A program made the translations under genes and the position numbers. Shown here piece after piece: positions 7,031 to 14,973 of a stretch of 64,000 nucleotides of DNA. The DNA lies in the NCBI RefSeq assembly GCF_021596945.1, contig NZ_CP063779.1, positions 1,649,592-1,713,591 on the forward strand, written 5' to 3'. Every line of letters starts with the position of its first letter. Positions within the stretch are counted from its first letter, which is position 1. A model generated the notes under the pieces. That model ran no database searches, had not been told where the DNA came from, and saw nothing but the letters and a program-made list of their open reading frames with translations. The DNA comes from Mongoliitalea daihaiensis (GTDB lineage Bacteria > Bacteroidota > Bacteroidia > Cytophagales > Cyclobacteriaceae).

Positions 7031-8164
7031 ATGAATTTTTCCGATCTCGGTTTATCCCCATCTCTAGTACAAGCCATCAATCAAGCCAATTATGAAGCCC
7101 CATATCCTATACAGGTAGAGGCAATTCCGGCTATTCTTCAAAAGCGGGATTTGTTGGGGTTGGCACAAACTGGTTCAGGGAAAACAGCTTCTTACATACT
7201 TCCGATTTTGGAGGACTTGCAAGGGATCGAAAATCATCGGACACGGTCTATCCCGATATTGGTGATTGTCCCCACTCGGGAGCTTGCTGCGCAGGTAGAA
7301 GAGGTTGTTCGATTTTTTGGAAAACATCTGCCCCGTAAAGTAAAAAGTATGGCAGTCTTCGGAGGGGTTTCCATCAATCCTCAGATGATGAATTTGAATG
7401 GAACGGATATCTTGGTGGCGACTCCGGGGCGTTTGTTGGATCTGCTTGCTAAAAATGCCATTACCCTTGATCGCTTACGAACCTTGGTTTTGGATGAAGC
7501 AGATAAGGTATTGAGTCTGGGGTTCAAATTAGAGTTGGATGAAATCCTTGCTCGCCTGCCTAAGAAGCGTCAAAACATCTTGTTTTCAGCCACGATGGAT
7601 GAGACAGTCGAAGGTTTGATCGGGAAGTTGTTAAAAAATCCTTTGAAGATTGAGATACAAGCAGAAGAGGTCACGCCGGATTTGATTAATCAGACGGCTT
7701 ATTTGATCACGCAAGAGAAAAAAGGCCCCCTATTAAGACATTTGATTTCAGAAGGTAATTGGCAACAAGTGTTGGTTTTTGCTTCATCGATTCGTACTGC
7801 CGATAACTTGACCACCAAACTCAACAAACATGGCATCCAAGCCATGGCATTTCATGGGGATAAGAGTCAGGGGGCACGTATGGAAGCCCTGAAACAGTTC
7901 AAGGGAGGGAAAGTTCGGGTACTTGTAGCCACTGACTTGGCGGCACGAGGAATTGACATTCAGGCCTTGCCTTATGTGGTCAATTTTGAATTACCCCGCT
8001 CACCCAAAGATTATATCCACAGGATTGGTAGAACCGGTAGGGCAGGCATGCAGGGAGAGGCGATTTCACTGATTACCGAAGAAGATCAGCATCACTGGAA
8101 AGTCATCCAAAAAAAGATGAAGCGTTGGGTGGAGATGGTGGATGCTTTAAATATTGATTTTTGA
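7031..8164 (+). CDS. rhlE: DEAD-box ATP-dependent RNA helicase, RhlE type
   Basis: The 377-residue protein has the helicase motifs in order: Q motif (FSDLGLSPSLVQAI ... PYPIQ), motif I AQTGSGKT, motif Ia PTRELA, motif II DEAD at about residue 155, motif III SAT, motif V RGIDI and motif VI HRIGRTGRAG. It ends almost directly after the second RecA-like domain, without the basic tail of longer RhlE proteins, so it is a minimal form. It should remodel RNA duplexes in ribosome assembly or mRNA decay in the cytoplasm. The start is fixed by MNFSDLGL, the usual beginning of the family. Confidence 0.92.
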   Translation: MNFSDLGLSPSLVQAINQANYEAPYPIQVEAIPAILQKRDLLGLAQTGSGKTASYILPILEDLQGIENHRTRSIPILVIVPTRELAAQVEEVVRFFGKHLPRKVKSMAVFGGVSINPQMMNLNGTDILVATPGRLLDLLAKNAITLDRLRTLVLDEADKVLSLGFKLELDEILARLPKKRQNILFSATMDETVEGLIGKLLKNPLKIEIQAEEVTPDLINQTAYLITQEKKGPLLRHLISEGNWQQVLVFASSIRTADNLTTKLNKHGIQAMAFHGDKSQGARMEALKQFKGGKVRVLVATDLAARGIDIQALPYVVNFELPRSPKDYIHRIGRTGRAGMQGEAISLITEEDQHHWKVIQKKMKRWVEMVDALNIDF

Positions 8165-8248
8165 GAATCAGATTTAATAATGCACTCAGTTTTGGTAGTT
8201 GATTAAACTTAAGATGAAGATAGGCTGAAATAGCTGTGGAACCATCTA

Positions 8249-9187
8249 CTATTTTAAAATCTCAAACCTTTCATGAATCAACTCCTTATAAGATGCTTTA
8301 AAATCATCTGAAAGGAAACTGATATCGATTCTTTCAAACCAGGAGGATTTTGATTTCATCATGTTGTCAAACAAATATTCTTGCTGTTTGGCTAATATTC
8401 CCGCTCCATCAAATGCTTTTATAAAATCAGCTTTTTTTATTCGATTCTTTTTCCCGTTAAGGGTTAATGCCAACTGTTCGGGATCGGCAGGGTTTACAAT
8501 AGCTGTATTCACTAAATCATAGGCTGGACTCAATACCGGGCCCAAATCAGGTTGATAAATCAAGGAGAAGTTCTTAAGATGCATATCTGCATTACCCGTC
8601 AAGAAGCTAAACAATACCTGTTCATAGAAATTGATTAGATCTAATCCAGGGGTTTTGGAATATAACTTGATGATTTTGGCGATTTGTTCATAGGAAGCCC
8701 TGTATTTATCCTCCGTTAGCCGTTGAGAAAGCTGGCACATATCTTCCATATGAATCTTCGATTTTTTCAATCGATCTATTCTTTTGGTGATATAAGCTAG
8801 ATTGCCTGATTTTAACCGGATAAGTGCATGAGGAACCACTTTTATTTTAGCAAGCTCAGCCAAATGCATGGTTAAATCTTCTACTACTGGAAGTTGTGGA
8901 TAATGTAAAGAAGCAGGTTTCAAAATATACCCTCCCCATAAGCCAACGATAGTAAACTTCTTAGGTGTATTTCTCTCAGACGAAATGTGTAAAGATAGTT
9001 TAGCTTGCACTCCAGTCAGACCTGTTTGATTTGCAATGGTAATTTTTGCTAAATCATTTAGCTGTGATTCTGAATAAGGTAATTCTGGCGCTTGAGAAAA
9101 TCCGAATATCTTTTTGCTACACTTGACATGGTAGTCTTTTTCGGTATCTAATAAAGACTGATAACAATATAGACACTTATTTTCCAT
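8249..9187 (-). CDS. hipT: HipT toxin kinase of a tripartite HipBST system
   Basis: The 312-residue protein corresponds to the kinase body of HipA without its N-subdomain 1. It starts with a zinc-knuckle-like CLYC...HVKC (C5, C8, H20, C23), then TGLTGVQAKLSLHI (nucleotide-binding loop region), YITKRIDR, and the catalytic GNADMHLKN at residues 198-206 with SPAYDLVNT behind it (metal-binding Asp). The family consists of Ser/Thr kinases that phosphorylate tRNA synthetases; in enteropathogenic E. coli HipT targets TrpS. It is the third gene of hipB-hipS-hipT, 3 nt after hipS. All key residues are present, so the toxin looks active. The target here is unknown. Confidence 0.88.
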   Translation of the reverse strand: MENKCLYCYQSLLDTEKDYHVKCSKKIFGFSQAPELPYSESQLNDLAKITIANQTGLTGVQAKLSLHISSERNTPKKFTIVGLWGGYILKPASLHYPQLPVVEDLTMHLAELAKIKVVPHALIRLKSGNLAYITKRIDRLKKSKIHMEDMCQLSQRLTEDKYRASYEQIAKIIKLYSKTPGLDLINFYEQVLFSFLTGNADMHLKNFSLIYQPDLGPVLSPAYDLVNTAIVNPADPEQLALTLNGKKNRIKKADFIKAFDGAGILAKQQEYLFDNMMKSKSSWFERIDISFLSDDFKASYKELIHERFEILK

Positions 9188-9190
9188 ATA

Positions 9191-9517
9191 CTATTTACTA
9201 AGTGGTTCGATGCTGACTGCGCCAATCGTATCCTTACAGCAAAGTAATAATAGTCCCATTCGGTCACGTGGATCGAGTTTCCAATTGTTTACTGCTATAT
9301 CCAATAACCAACCTTCCGGAATCAATCCGTCAAAAAATGGGATCATCGTCAATGAATGAAAACTTGTCTCTTGAAGTGGTAAAGTCAAACTTATGGGTTG
9401 TACCCCCTCTATACTAAGATAAGTAGGATCATAGGTGAAATGATAGCCTATTTCATCTTGTACATAGATTCCTGCAAAGTATCCATGCATCCATACCTTA
9501 GCACTTCTATTACTCAT
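9191..9517 (-). CDS. hipS: HipS antitoxin (HipA N-subdomain-1 protein)
   Basis: The 108-residue protein matches only the N-terminal subdomain of HipA: VWMHGYFAGIY, FTYDPTYLS, SLTLPLQE, and FFDGLIPEGWLLDIA, the signature LPxEGxR-like segment at about residues 63-77. In tripartite systems this separate domain is the antitoxin, unlike classical HipBA where HipB inhibits. It overlaps hipB by 8 nt and is followed by hipT after 3 nt, so production is tightly coupled. The separate reading frame with its own overlap shows the split is organised and not a recent break. Confidence 0.85.
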   Translation of the reverse strand: MSNRSAKVWMHGYFAGIYVQDEIGYHFTYDPTYLSIEGVQPISLTLPLQETSFHSLTMIPFFDGLIPEGWLLDIAVNNWKLDPRDRMGLLLLCCKDTIGAVSIEPLSK

Positions 9518-9713
9518 TTGGTGTTTTTTGAATAGGACCTAGTTTATGACCGAACATCGAAAGAACTTGATTCACTTTGTCCATTCGTAATGTTTCTTTT
9601 CCTTGTTCTAACTCCCTAAGAAACCTCAGGCCTACACCCGTTTTCTGAGCTAGTTCAATTTGTGTTAATTGTACAGCCTGTCGTTTTTCTTTCACAAACT
9701 TCGCTAAATCCAT
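9510..9713 (-). CDS. hipB: HipB-type XRE regulator
   Basis: The 67-residue protein consists of a single helix-turn-helix of HipB type: FVKEKRQAVQLTQIELAQKT, then GVGLRFLRELEQGKETLRMD, then VNQVLSMFGHKLGP. It is first in the operon, 5 nt downstream of the nearest of three palindromic sites that it very probably binds as a dimer. In HipBST systems HipB supplies autoregulation and helps HipS neutralise HipT. The ATG at 9711-9713 is preferred because it places the operators outside the gene. Confidence 0.88.
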   Translation of the reverse strand: MDLAKFVKEKRQAVQLTQIELAQKTGVGLRFLRELEQGKETLRMDKVNQVLSMFGHKLGPIQKTPNE

Positions 9714-9717
9714 AGAT

Positions 9718-9815
9718 TATACCTTATAGGGTGTAAATTTAGCGATTATTTTATTTTTATACCATATCGGGTATAAAAGTTATTGAAAAAACATCTCTAT
9801 ACCCTTTAGGGTATA
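9718..9815 (-). promoter_or_regulatory. Three HipB-like operators spaced 40 bp
   Basis: Three 18-bp palindromes lie upstream of hipB: TATACCTTATAGGGTGTA (9718-9735), TATACCATATCGGGTATA (9758-9775) and TATACCCTTTAGGGTATA (9798-9815). Consensus is TATACC-N6-GGGTATA. Start-to-start spacing is exactly 40 bp, close to four helical turns. This resembles the multi-operator arrays of hipBA promoters (TATCC-N8-GGATA in E. coli). Repression by HipB is inferred. Confidence 0.8.
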
Positions 9816-9843
9816 ATTCAAAATTAATTCCTATTTTAAGATA

Positions 9844-9969
9844 CTATCGTGTGCTCTTTAATTCTCCCAGCTTTTGTAAAACATTTAAGGGCACTAATTC
9901 CTGTAAATCACTTGTGGCTGTGGCTCGACTTGTTGGATTGATAGAAAGATAATTTTTCAAACTTATAAC
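9844..9969 (-). pseudogene. C-terminal remnant of a Fic/DUF4172-like protein
   Basis: On the reverse strand a 41-residue stretch reads NYLSINPTSRATATSDLQEL and VPLNVLQKLGELKSTR before a TAG. The pattern SRATATxDLQxLV...GELKxTRY is the winged-helix end found in Fic-family AMP-transferase proteins. The frame is closed by a TGA just upstream and has no start. It is probably the last scrap of a deleted gene adjacent to the hip locus. The rest of the 9816-10049 spacer shows nothing I can name. Confidence 0.5.
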
Positions 9970-10049
9970 TCAAAAACACACAAAATTCTGAGTCATAAAA
10001 CTTGAAATATGACTCATTTTGGTTTTTGATCAGATTGCTAGCTACTATT

Positions 10050-11177
10050 TTAATCCTCCATGCGGATCCGTATAAATGCCACCTCATCTTGGATATTTTC
10101 AAACATCCAGATTTCACCATCTTTGACAAAGTGGAAGTTAGGTCTCTTGCGTAATACGGGTACTTCCATTTCCCACAAGAGTTCAAAATTCTTGTTCATA
10201 GCAACCAAATACACCTTATAGCTCTCCTCTGAAGAAGGAATAGCTTGATAGGCAAATCTATAGAAACGTTCAAGGGTAGCATCCCATACAGGGTGTGAAA
10301 AATTTATAGATTCTTGGGACTTTTTAAAATCATTTTCAAAAGCCTTTTGGCTATCGTATTGTGGGGAAAGTTTAAAGGAATTTTGGGAAGGGATCAACTG
10401 GTGGGATATGCTTTTCTTCTCAAAAGCTCCTTCATGATACACCATCAGGTCGGAGGTTACATTGGTGCTGGCAAGCATCCTTCCGTGAACTGCTTTTACG
10501 GTAACCCAATAAGACTTTACTGGCATGTCATAAGAGGCACTTGTCATAGTAGATTCAAATTGAGCTACATCAAACCATTGACCCATTTGATAGGTGTCCA
10601 TCTTTTCTTCATCTATATTCCAAACGCCTAATTGAGTTTCATTTTGTCCGCCATCTGTAGACCACATGGTGAAATGTCCTCCAAGCATCAAGGGTGATTC
10701 GTTCAATACTTCTCCTTGATTCATCGAAACAGGCTTTCCCCAGATTTTTTCAAGTCCTTCAAAAGGGATATTCCGGATTTTTTCTGCTTTCAGATTGAAT
10801 AGGCCATAGTTGAAGTCCCTGCTTCCTAGAAAAAAAAGTGATCTTCCTATTCGATTAAAATCATAAACAAGGGTTCCTACACCATTAGGGCCTTCTTTTT
10901 CAAATAAAATTCGTTCGGATAGGGTATATGTTTCCAGGTCAAAGACCTCAAGTGCGGGAGTTTTGAAATCAAAATTATATAAATAGCGACCATCCTCTGA
11001 TAGGTCTGATACACCTAGCCCATTGAAGGTAAAAAAAATCACATCCTCCCCACTTTCCATGTAGACGGTGTCCAAGAAAATGTTAGGAGTATTAGCTGTT
11101 AGTATGTTTTCTGTGGATTTAGTTGCACATGCAGCTAGACAAAGGATTAGAAAAAGAGGAAAAGTCAGGTTTCGCAT
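10050..11177 (-). CDS. DUF4221-like lipoprotein, probable beta-propeller
   Basis: The 375-residue protein has a lipoprotein signal (FPLFLILCLAACATKS, lipobox LAAC at about residues 14-17). The body alternates short strands and turns (GRYLYNFDFKTPALEVFDL, EKEGPNGVGTLVYDF, GRSLFFLG, DGEIWMFENI), which fits a 6-bladed propeller of the DUF4221 group common in Cyclobacteriaceae. It should be anchored in the envelope. Its function is unknown. A paralog with a frameshift lies at 41838-42973 and shares the GPNGV segment. No neighbours on the same strand suggest an operon. The family name is from memory of the pattern and is less certain than the lipoprotein call. Confidence 0.65.
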   Translation of the reverse strand: MRNLTFPLFLILCLAACATKSTENILTANTPNIFLDTVYMESGEDVIFFTFNGLGVSDLSEDGRYLYNFDFKTPALEVFDLETYTLSERILFEKEGPNGVGTLVYDFNRIGRSLFFLGSRDFNYGLFNLKAEKIRNIPFEGLEKIWGKPVSMNQGEVLNESPLMLGGHFTMWSTDGGQNETQLGVWNIDEEKMDTYQMGQWFDVAQFESTMTSASYDMPVKSYWVTVKAVHGRMLASTNVTSDLMVYHEGAFEKKSISHQLIPSQNSFKLSPQYDSQKAFENDFKKSQESINFSHPVWDATLERFYRFAYQAIPSSEESYKVYLVAMNKNFELLWEMEVPVLRKRPNFHFVKDGEIWMFENIQDEVAFIRIRMED

Positions 11178-11287
11178 GAATTAAAGTTTATTTGTTCATA
11201 AGATCAAAAATACACTAAATAAATAATTGTTGGTGATTTCAATACGGATCTTTGCAGAGTTTCACAAAACTTACGTTCTTTGCATCA

Positions 11288-11372
11288 AGTGATAGGGGTG
11301 CCTTAATACAGCGGGCTGAGATCATACCCTTTGACCTGAACCCGGTAATGCGGGCGTAGGAATTATTCATTT
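11288..11372 (+). promoter_or_regulatory. TPP riboswitch 1
   Basis: Conserved THI-element blocks are present in order: AGGGGTGCC (about 11295), GCTGAGA (11315-11321), ACCC, GACCTGAACCCGGTAATGCG (from 11333) and CGTAGGAA. It binds thiamin pyrophosphate. A hairpin (ACAAAAG...CTTTTGT) lies between it and the ATG at 11466 and may form the expression platform. Confidence 0.95.
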
Positions 11373-11465
11373 AACCGAATCAATCGATGAGTTTCGAGAC
11401 AAAAGTTGATGTCCGTTGACAGCTTTTGTTCCAGTTCATTTATTGAATTCACAACTTAGTACCTC

Positions 11466-12398
11466 ATGAAAAAATTTATCCTAGCGTTGGATTGGACTGC
11501 CAATACCAACCACAGTGGCTTCTTTGTAGCAGCACAACAGGGATTTTATGCCCAAGAAGGTCTGGACGTGCACTTGCGGTCTACCTCGGAGGACAATTAT
11601 GCACGTACACCAGCGAGTTTGCTGGCAGCTAAGGAAGTGCATTTGGCCATGGCACCTTCAGAAAGTGTGATCGCCTACCGTGCTAATCCCGAAAAACCCG
11701 CTTTGATGGCTATTGCTGCAGTTTTGCAACGTGATGCCAGTGCCATCGTGTGTCTGAAATCTTCGGGTTTGGATCGTATCAGTCAATTAGACGGCAAGGA
11801 ATATGCGAGTTATAATGCCCGCTTTGAAGATCATATCGTTGCAGAAATGATCAAGACTGATGGCGGAAAAGGAGAGCATATCAAGATTGTCCCTGAAAAA
11901 CTGGGTATTTGGAATACCCTTTTGGAAGGAAAGGCTGCCGCTACTTGGGTTTTTATGCCTTGGGAAGGTGTGATGGCTAACAAAAAGCAAGTGGAATTAA
12001 ACGCATTTTATCTCAAGGATTACAAGATACCCTATGGATATTCCCCTGTTTTACTGGCCCACCCTGAGCTTTTAGCCGAAGATCCAGAGACTTACAAAAA
12101 ATTCCTTCGAGCAAGTAAGAAAGGTTTTCAGCTACTTAAAGAAAACCCTCAATTGGCAGTAGATGCACTTTACAAGCAGGAGGATCTTGCGGAATTAGCC
12201 GACAAAGATTTCTTGATCAATAGCCAAGTAGCCATTAATCCCTACTATTTTGATGAAGCGGGAGATTGGGGGCTGATGCAGGAAGAACGCTGGACCGAAT
12301 TTATTCACTGGTTGAAAAGTAAGGAACTGATAACAGCAGAAGAACTTACAAACCTTATGAAAGAACCGATATTTACCAATTTCTATTTATCTAACTAA
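11466..12398 (+). CDS. NMT1/THI5-like pyrimidine-binding protein, no signal peptide
   Basis: The 310-residue protein has the fold signature of NMT1/THI5-like and ThiY substrate-binding proteins: LALDWTANTNHSGFFVAAQQ, GFYAQEGLDV, MAPSES, and a C-terminal INPYYFDEAGDWGLM. These bind pyrimidine precursors of thiamin (HMP or formyl-aminopyrimidine). TPP riboswitches before and after it support the thiamin link. The N-terminus has no signal peptide or lipobox, and no ABC permease or ATPase gene is adjacent, so a periplasmic transport role is doubtful. It may act in the cytoplasm, for example as a THI5-like HMP-P synthase or a pyrimidine carrier. I do not see the CCCFC motif of fungal THI5. Confidence 0.75.
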   Translation: MKKFILALDWTANTNHSGFFVAAQQGFYAQEGLDVHLRSTSEDNYARTPASLLAAKEVHLAMAPSESVIAYRANPEKPALMAIAAVLQRDASAIVCLKSSGLDRISQLDGKEYASYNARFEDHIVAEMIKTDGGKGEHIKIVPEKLGIWNTLLEGKAAATWVFMPWEGVMANKKQVELNAFYLKDYKIPYGYSPVLLAHPELLAEDPETYKKFLRASKKGFQLLKENPQLAVDALYKQEDLAELADKDFLINSQVAINPYYFDEAGDWGLMQEERWTEFIHWLKSKELITAEELTNLMKEPIFTNFYLSN

Positions 12399-12402
12399 TT
12401 CA

Positions 12403-12490
12403 GACAAAAGGGGTGCTTTTCTCTAAAAGAAAGGCTGAGAACAGACCCGTATGACCTGATGCCGATAATGCGGCCGTAGGAACTGTACAG
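12403..12490 (+). promoter_or_regulatory. TPP riboswitch 2
   Basis: A second THI element starts 4 nt after the preceding stop: GGGGTGC (12410-12416), GCTGAGA (12434-12440), GACC and GATGCCGATAATGCGGCCG (from 12453), CGTAGGAA. Its P3 arm differs from that of riboswitch 1. It controls the TonB receptor independently of, or in addition to, the first riboswitch. Confidence 0.95.
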
Positions 12491-12532
12491 GAAAGAAGCC
12501 CCTGCTTCTAAAACCTAACAATTTTGTCATCC

Positions 12533-14803
12533 ATGAAAAAACTACTCATGATTTGCCTTTGGGCCCTTGTATCGAGCGCCCAAGCCCAATTTTCCATTTC
12601 AGGAAAAGTTATCAATGAACAAAAAGAGCCTCTCCCTGGGGCAAACGTGTTCATTTCATCCCTCGAACTGGGTGCTGTGGTCTCTACCGATGGGACCTTC
12701 CAACTGCCAAGTGTGCCGAAAGGCTCTCTGATACTCGAGGTAAGTTTTATAGGCTACCAAACACAGCGAAAGACTATCGAATTAAGTGAAAACCTCCAAC
12801 TCAATTTCACCTTGGTAGAAAGTACCATACTATCCGAAGCAGTCATGGTAAGAGCAATCCGGGCTGATAAGTTGGCCCCAATCACCCAAAAAACAATTGA
12901 AAATCAGGAGCTGAATGAGGTTTTTAATGGTCAGGACGGAGCCTTTGTACTGGAAACCCTCGCCCCAAGTATTCAAGCTAACTCAGAATCGGGCACACGC
13001 TTCACCAATTACGGTACCATGCGTATGCGTGGAATCGATCAGCGGAGGATTAACATCACCCTCAATGGTGTTCCACTGAACGACATGATTGATCAAGGGG
13101 TCTTTTTCAGCAATTTCACCGATTTTACCAATAGTGTGGAATCTATCCAAGTGCAAAGGGGGGTAGGCACGAGTACCAATGGTACAGCCTCTTATGCCGG
13201 TAGCATCAGTTATGAATCTGTGCGTTTAAATGTAGATGCTCCAGAGACCACAGTGTCTTTGCTCGGGGGAAGTTTCAATACATGGCAGGGAAGCGCTGAA
13301 GTGAAAACAGGACTTTTGCCAAACAAAATGGCTTTTTATTCCCGGGTAAGTATGACTACTTCGGATGGATTTAGGGATCATAGCGGGACAGATTCCTATT
13401 CCTTTTTCTTCAGTGGGGGTTATTTTGGCGATAAGGACATCATCCGATTTACAGGATTCAATGGACGTACTAAAAATCAACTCAGCTATGTTCCAGTACC
13501 GATCTCTCTAGCGAGAGAAAACCCCCGAACGAACTTGAATTTTAGAGATGATCGGGATGATTTTGGGCAGTCTTTTGCACAGGTGGAGCATATTCGTACA
13601 GTTTCGAAAAACACGACATTGACCAGCAGTATCTATTACGGTGGGGCAGGAGGAGATTTTCCCTTTGGCTTTGTGGATGGGGAGCAGTTTGTACAAATAA
13701 ACTATCCGCTATTCAATAACCATTACGGGGTGATGAGCAATCTGCAACATTCCAATGAAGCTTGGGATTTGAGTGCTGGGGTGCATGCATATACATTTCG
13801 CAGAAAAAACATCGAACAACTTGTCCCCAATTTTGCCAGCCCCTACTATGAAGATCGCTCCGTAAAAGATGAGTTTTCTGCTTTTGCCAAAGCAGCCTAC
13901 ACCTTTCATGATTGGGTGTTTTTTGGGGATGTACAAGCGAGATTTGTCAACCTCCAATTCACACCTGATACGCAGTTTTTAGGAGAAAACAGGACTATTC
14001 CTTTGTATAACTGGCAGTTTTTGAATCCTAAAGTCGGCTTGACCTATCAGCTAAGTGCCTTACAAAATGTCTATGGTTCTTTTGGCCGCACAGGAAGAGA
14101 ACCTAACCGCTCAGATTTTCTAGGGGGCGTACAAATCAATGCCGGGAACATTGATTTTCTCCAAAATCAAAACAACGTAAGAGCTGAATTTGTAAACAAT
14201 TATGAATTTGGGTACCGCATTGCCAGCGAGCGGACCAATGCGCAGGTGAATTTCTTCTACATGGATTTTGAAAACGAAATCGCACCTATTGGAGCGTTTG
14301 TGGATCAGTTTTTCCTCCAATTGTTTGCCAATCAGGAGGACAGTTATCGCAGAGGAGTCGAGCTTGATTGGTCGACCAAGCTATCGGATAGATTCCGGTT
14401 TTTGGGTAATGCAACTTATATGCGAAGCATTATCAGCCGTTTTCAACCGGAAGGAAGTTCAGAAGTATTTACCAATATACGGACGCCATTCAGTCCAGAG
14501 GTATTTCTGAATGCACGCCTTCAATATAGTCCTTTGAAGCGCTTGCAAGTAGAGTTACATTCCAGATATGTGGGAGATTCATTTACGGAACTCACTAATA
14601 ATGCTGACTTTGTTCTCCCGGCATATTGGGTGAACAATCTGAGAGTGTCGACCAAACTAGGTAAGCATTACACGTTTGAAGTGGAGGTCAACAACCTTTT
14701 CAATGAGTTGTACTTCACGGATGGTGCTCCTGTTGGAAATGAACTTGCCGTCTTTGCTCAAGCTCCAAGGCATTTCTTTGGGCGCTTTACCGCTAAGTTT
14801 TAA
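12533..14803 (+). CDS. TonB-dependent receptor, probable thiamin uptake
   Basis: The ATG at 12533 begins a signal peptide (KKLLMICLWALVSSAQAQ). A carboxypeptidase-regulatory-like domain follows (ISGKVINEQKEPLPGANVFI), then a plug domain (TMRMRGIDQRRINITLNGVP, VESIQVQRGVGTSTNG) and a 22-strand-type barrel ending in FGRFTAKF with a terminal Phe. The length of 756 residues is normal. It should import a ligand across the outer membrane using TonB energy. The TPP riboswitch just upstream points to thiamin or a thiamin precursor. No SusD-like partner is present, consistent with a small-molecule receptor. The ligand is inferred from regulation. Confidence 0.88.
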   Translation: MKKLLMICLWALVSSAQAQFSISGKVINEQKEPLPGANVFISSLELGAVVSTDGTFQLPSVPKGSLILEVSFIGYQTQRKTIELSENLQLNFTLVESTILSEAVMVRAIRADKLAPITQKTIENQELNEVFNGQDGAFVLETLAPSIQANSESGTRFTNYGTMRMRGIDQRRINITLNGVPLNDMIDQGVFFSNFTDFTNSVESIQVQRGVGTSTNGTASYAGSISYESVRLNVDAPETTVSLLGGSFNTWQGSAEVKTGLLPNKMAFYSRVSMTTSDGFRDHSGTDSYSFFFSGGYFGDKDIIRFTGFNGRTKNQLSYVPVPISLARENPRTNLNFRDDRDDFGQSFAQVEHIRTVSKNTTLTSSIYYGGAGGDFPFGFVDGEQFVQINYPLFNNHYGVMSNLQHSNEAWDLSAGVHAYTFRRKNIEQLVPNFASPYYEDRSVKDEFSAFAKAAYTFHDWVFFGDVQARFVNLQFTPDTQFLGENRTIPLYNWQFLNPKVGLTYQLSALQNVYGSFGRTGREPNRSDFLGGVQINAGNIDFLQNQNNVRAEFVNNYEFGYRIASERTNAQVNFFYMDFENEIAPIGAFVDQFFLQLFANQEDSYRRGVELDWSTKLSDRFRFLGNATYMRSIISRFQPEGSSEVFTNIRTPFSPEVFLNARLQYSPLKRLQVELHSRYVGDSFTELTNNADFVLPAYWVNNLRVSTKLGKHYTFEVEVNNLFNELYFTDGAPVGNELAVFAQAPRHFFGRFTAKF

Positions 14804-14807
14804 ATAA

Positions 14808-14860
14808 AAAGGCTGATGTCAGGCAATCCTGTAGTAAACCGGATTGTTTGGCATTGGCTT
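14808..14860 (+). terminator. Possible terminator after the TonB receptor
   Basis: An imperfect hairpin joins the segment ending GGCAATCC (to about 14828) with GGATTGTTTGGCATTGGCTT. It lies just after the receptor stop. The T run is weak, so this is a tentative call. Confidence 0.35.
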
Positions 14861-14973
14861 ATTTCATCCATTCCATTGCATGGCTTAAAGGGAAGAATTA
14901 CCTCATGCAATTCTGTTCAAATTTTTAATTTTTCAATCAAAAACTATAGCTCTTGGTAACTGATCGTTTGATT

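Noticed and set aside
9908-10186. Minus-strand frame of 92 residues overlapping the DUF4221 gene end
   Set aside because: It reads the propeller gene in a wrong frame; the only meaningful signal in this stretch is the Fic-like remnant in another frame.
14805-14973. Spacer after the TonB receptor considered as a third riboswitch
   Set aside because: No THI-element core (GCTGAGA or CCTGA..GTAATGC) is present; only an imperfect hairpin.
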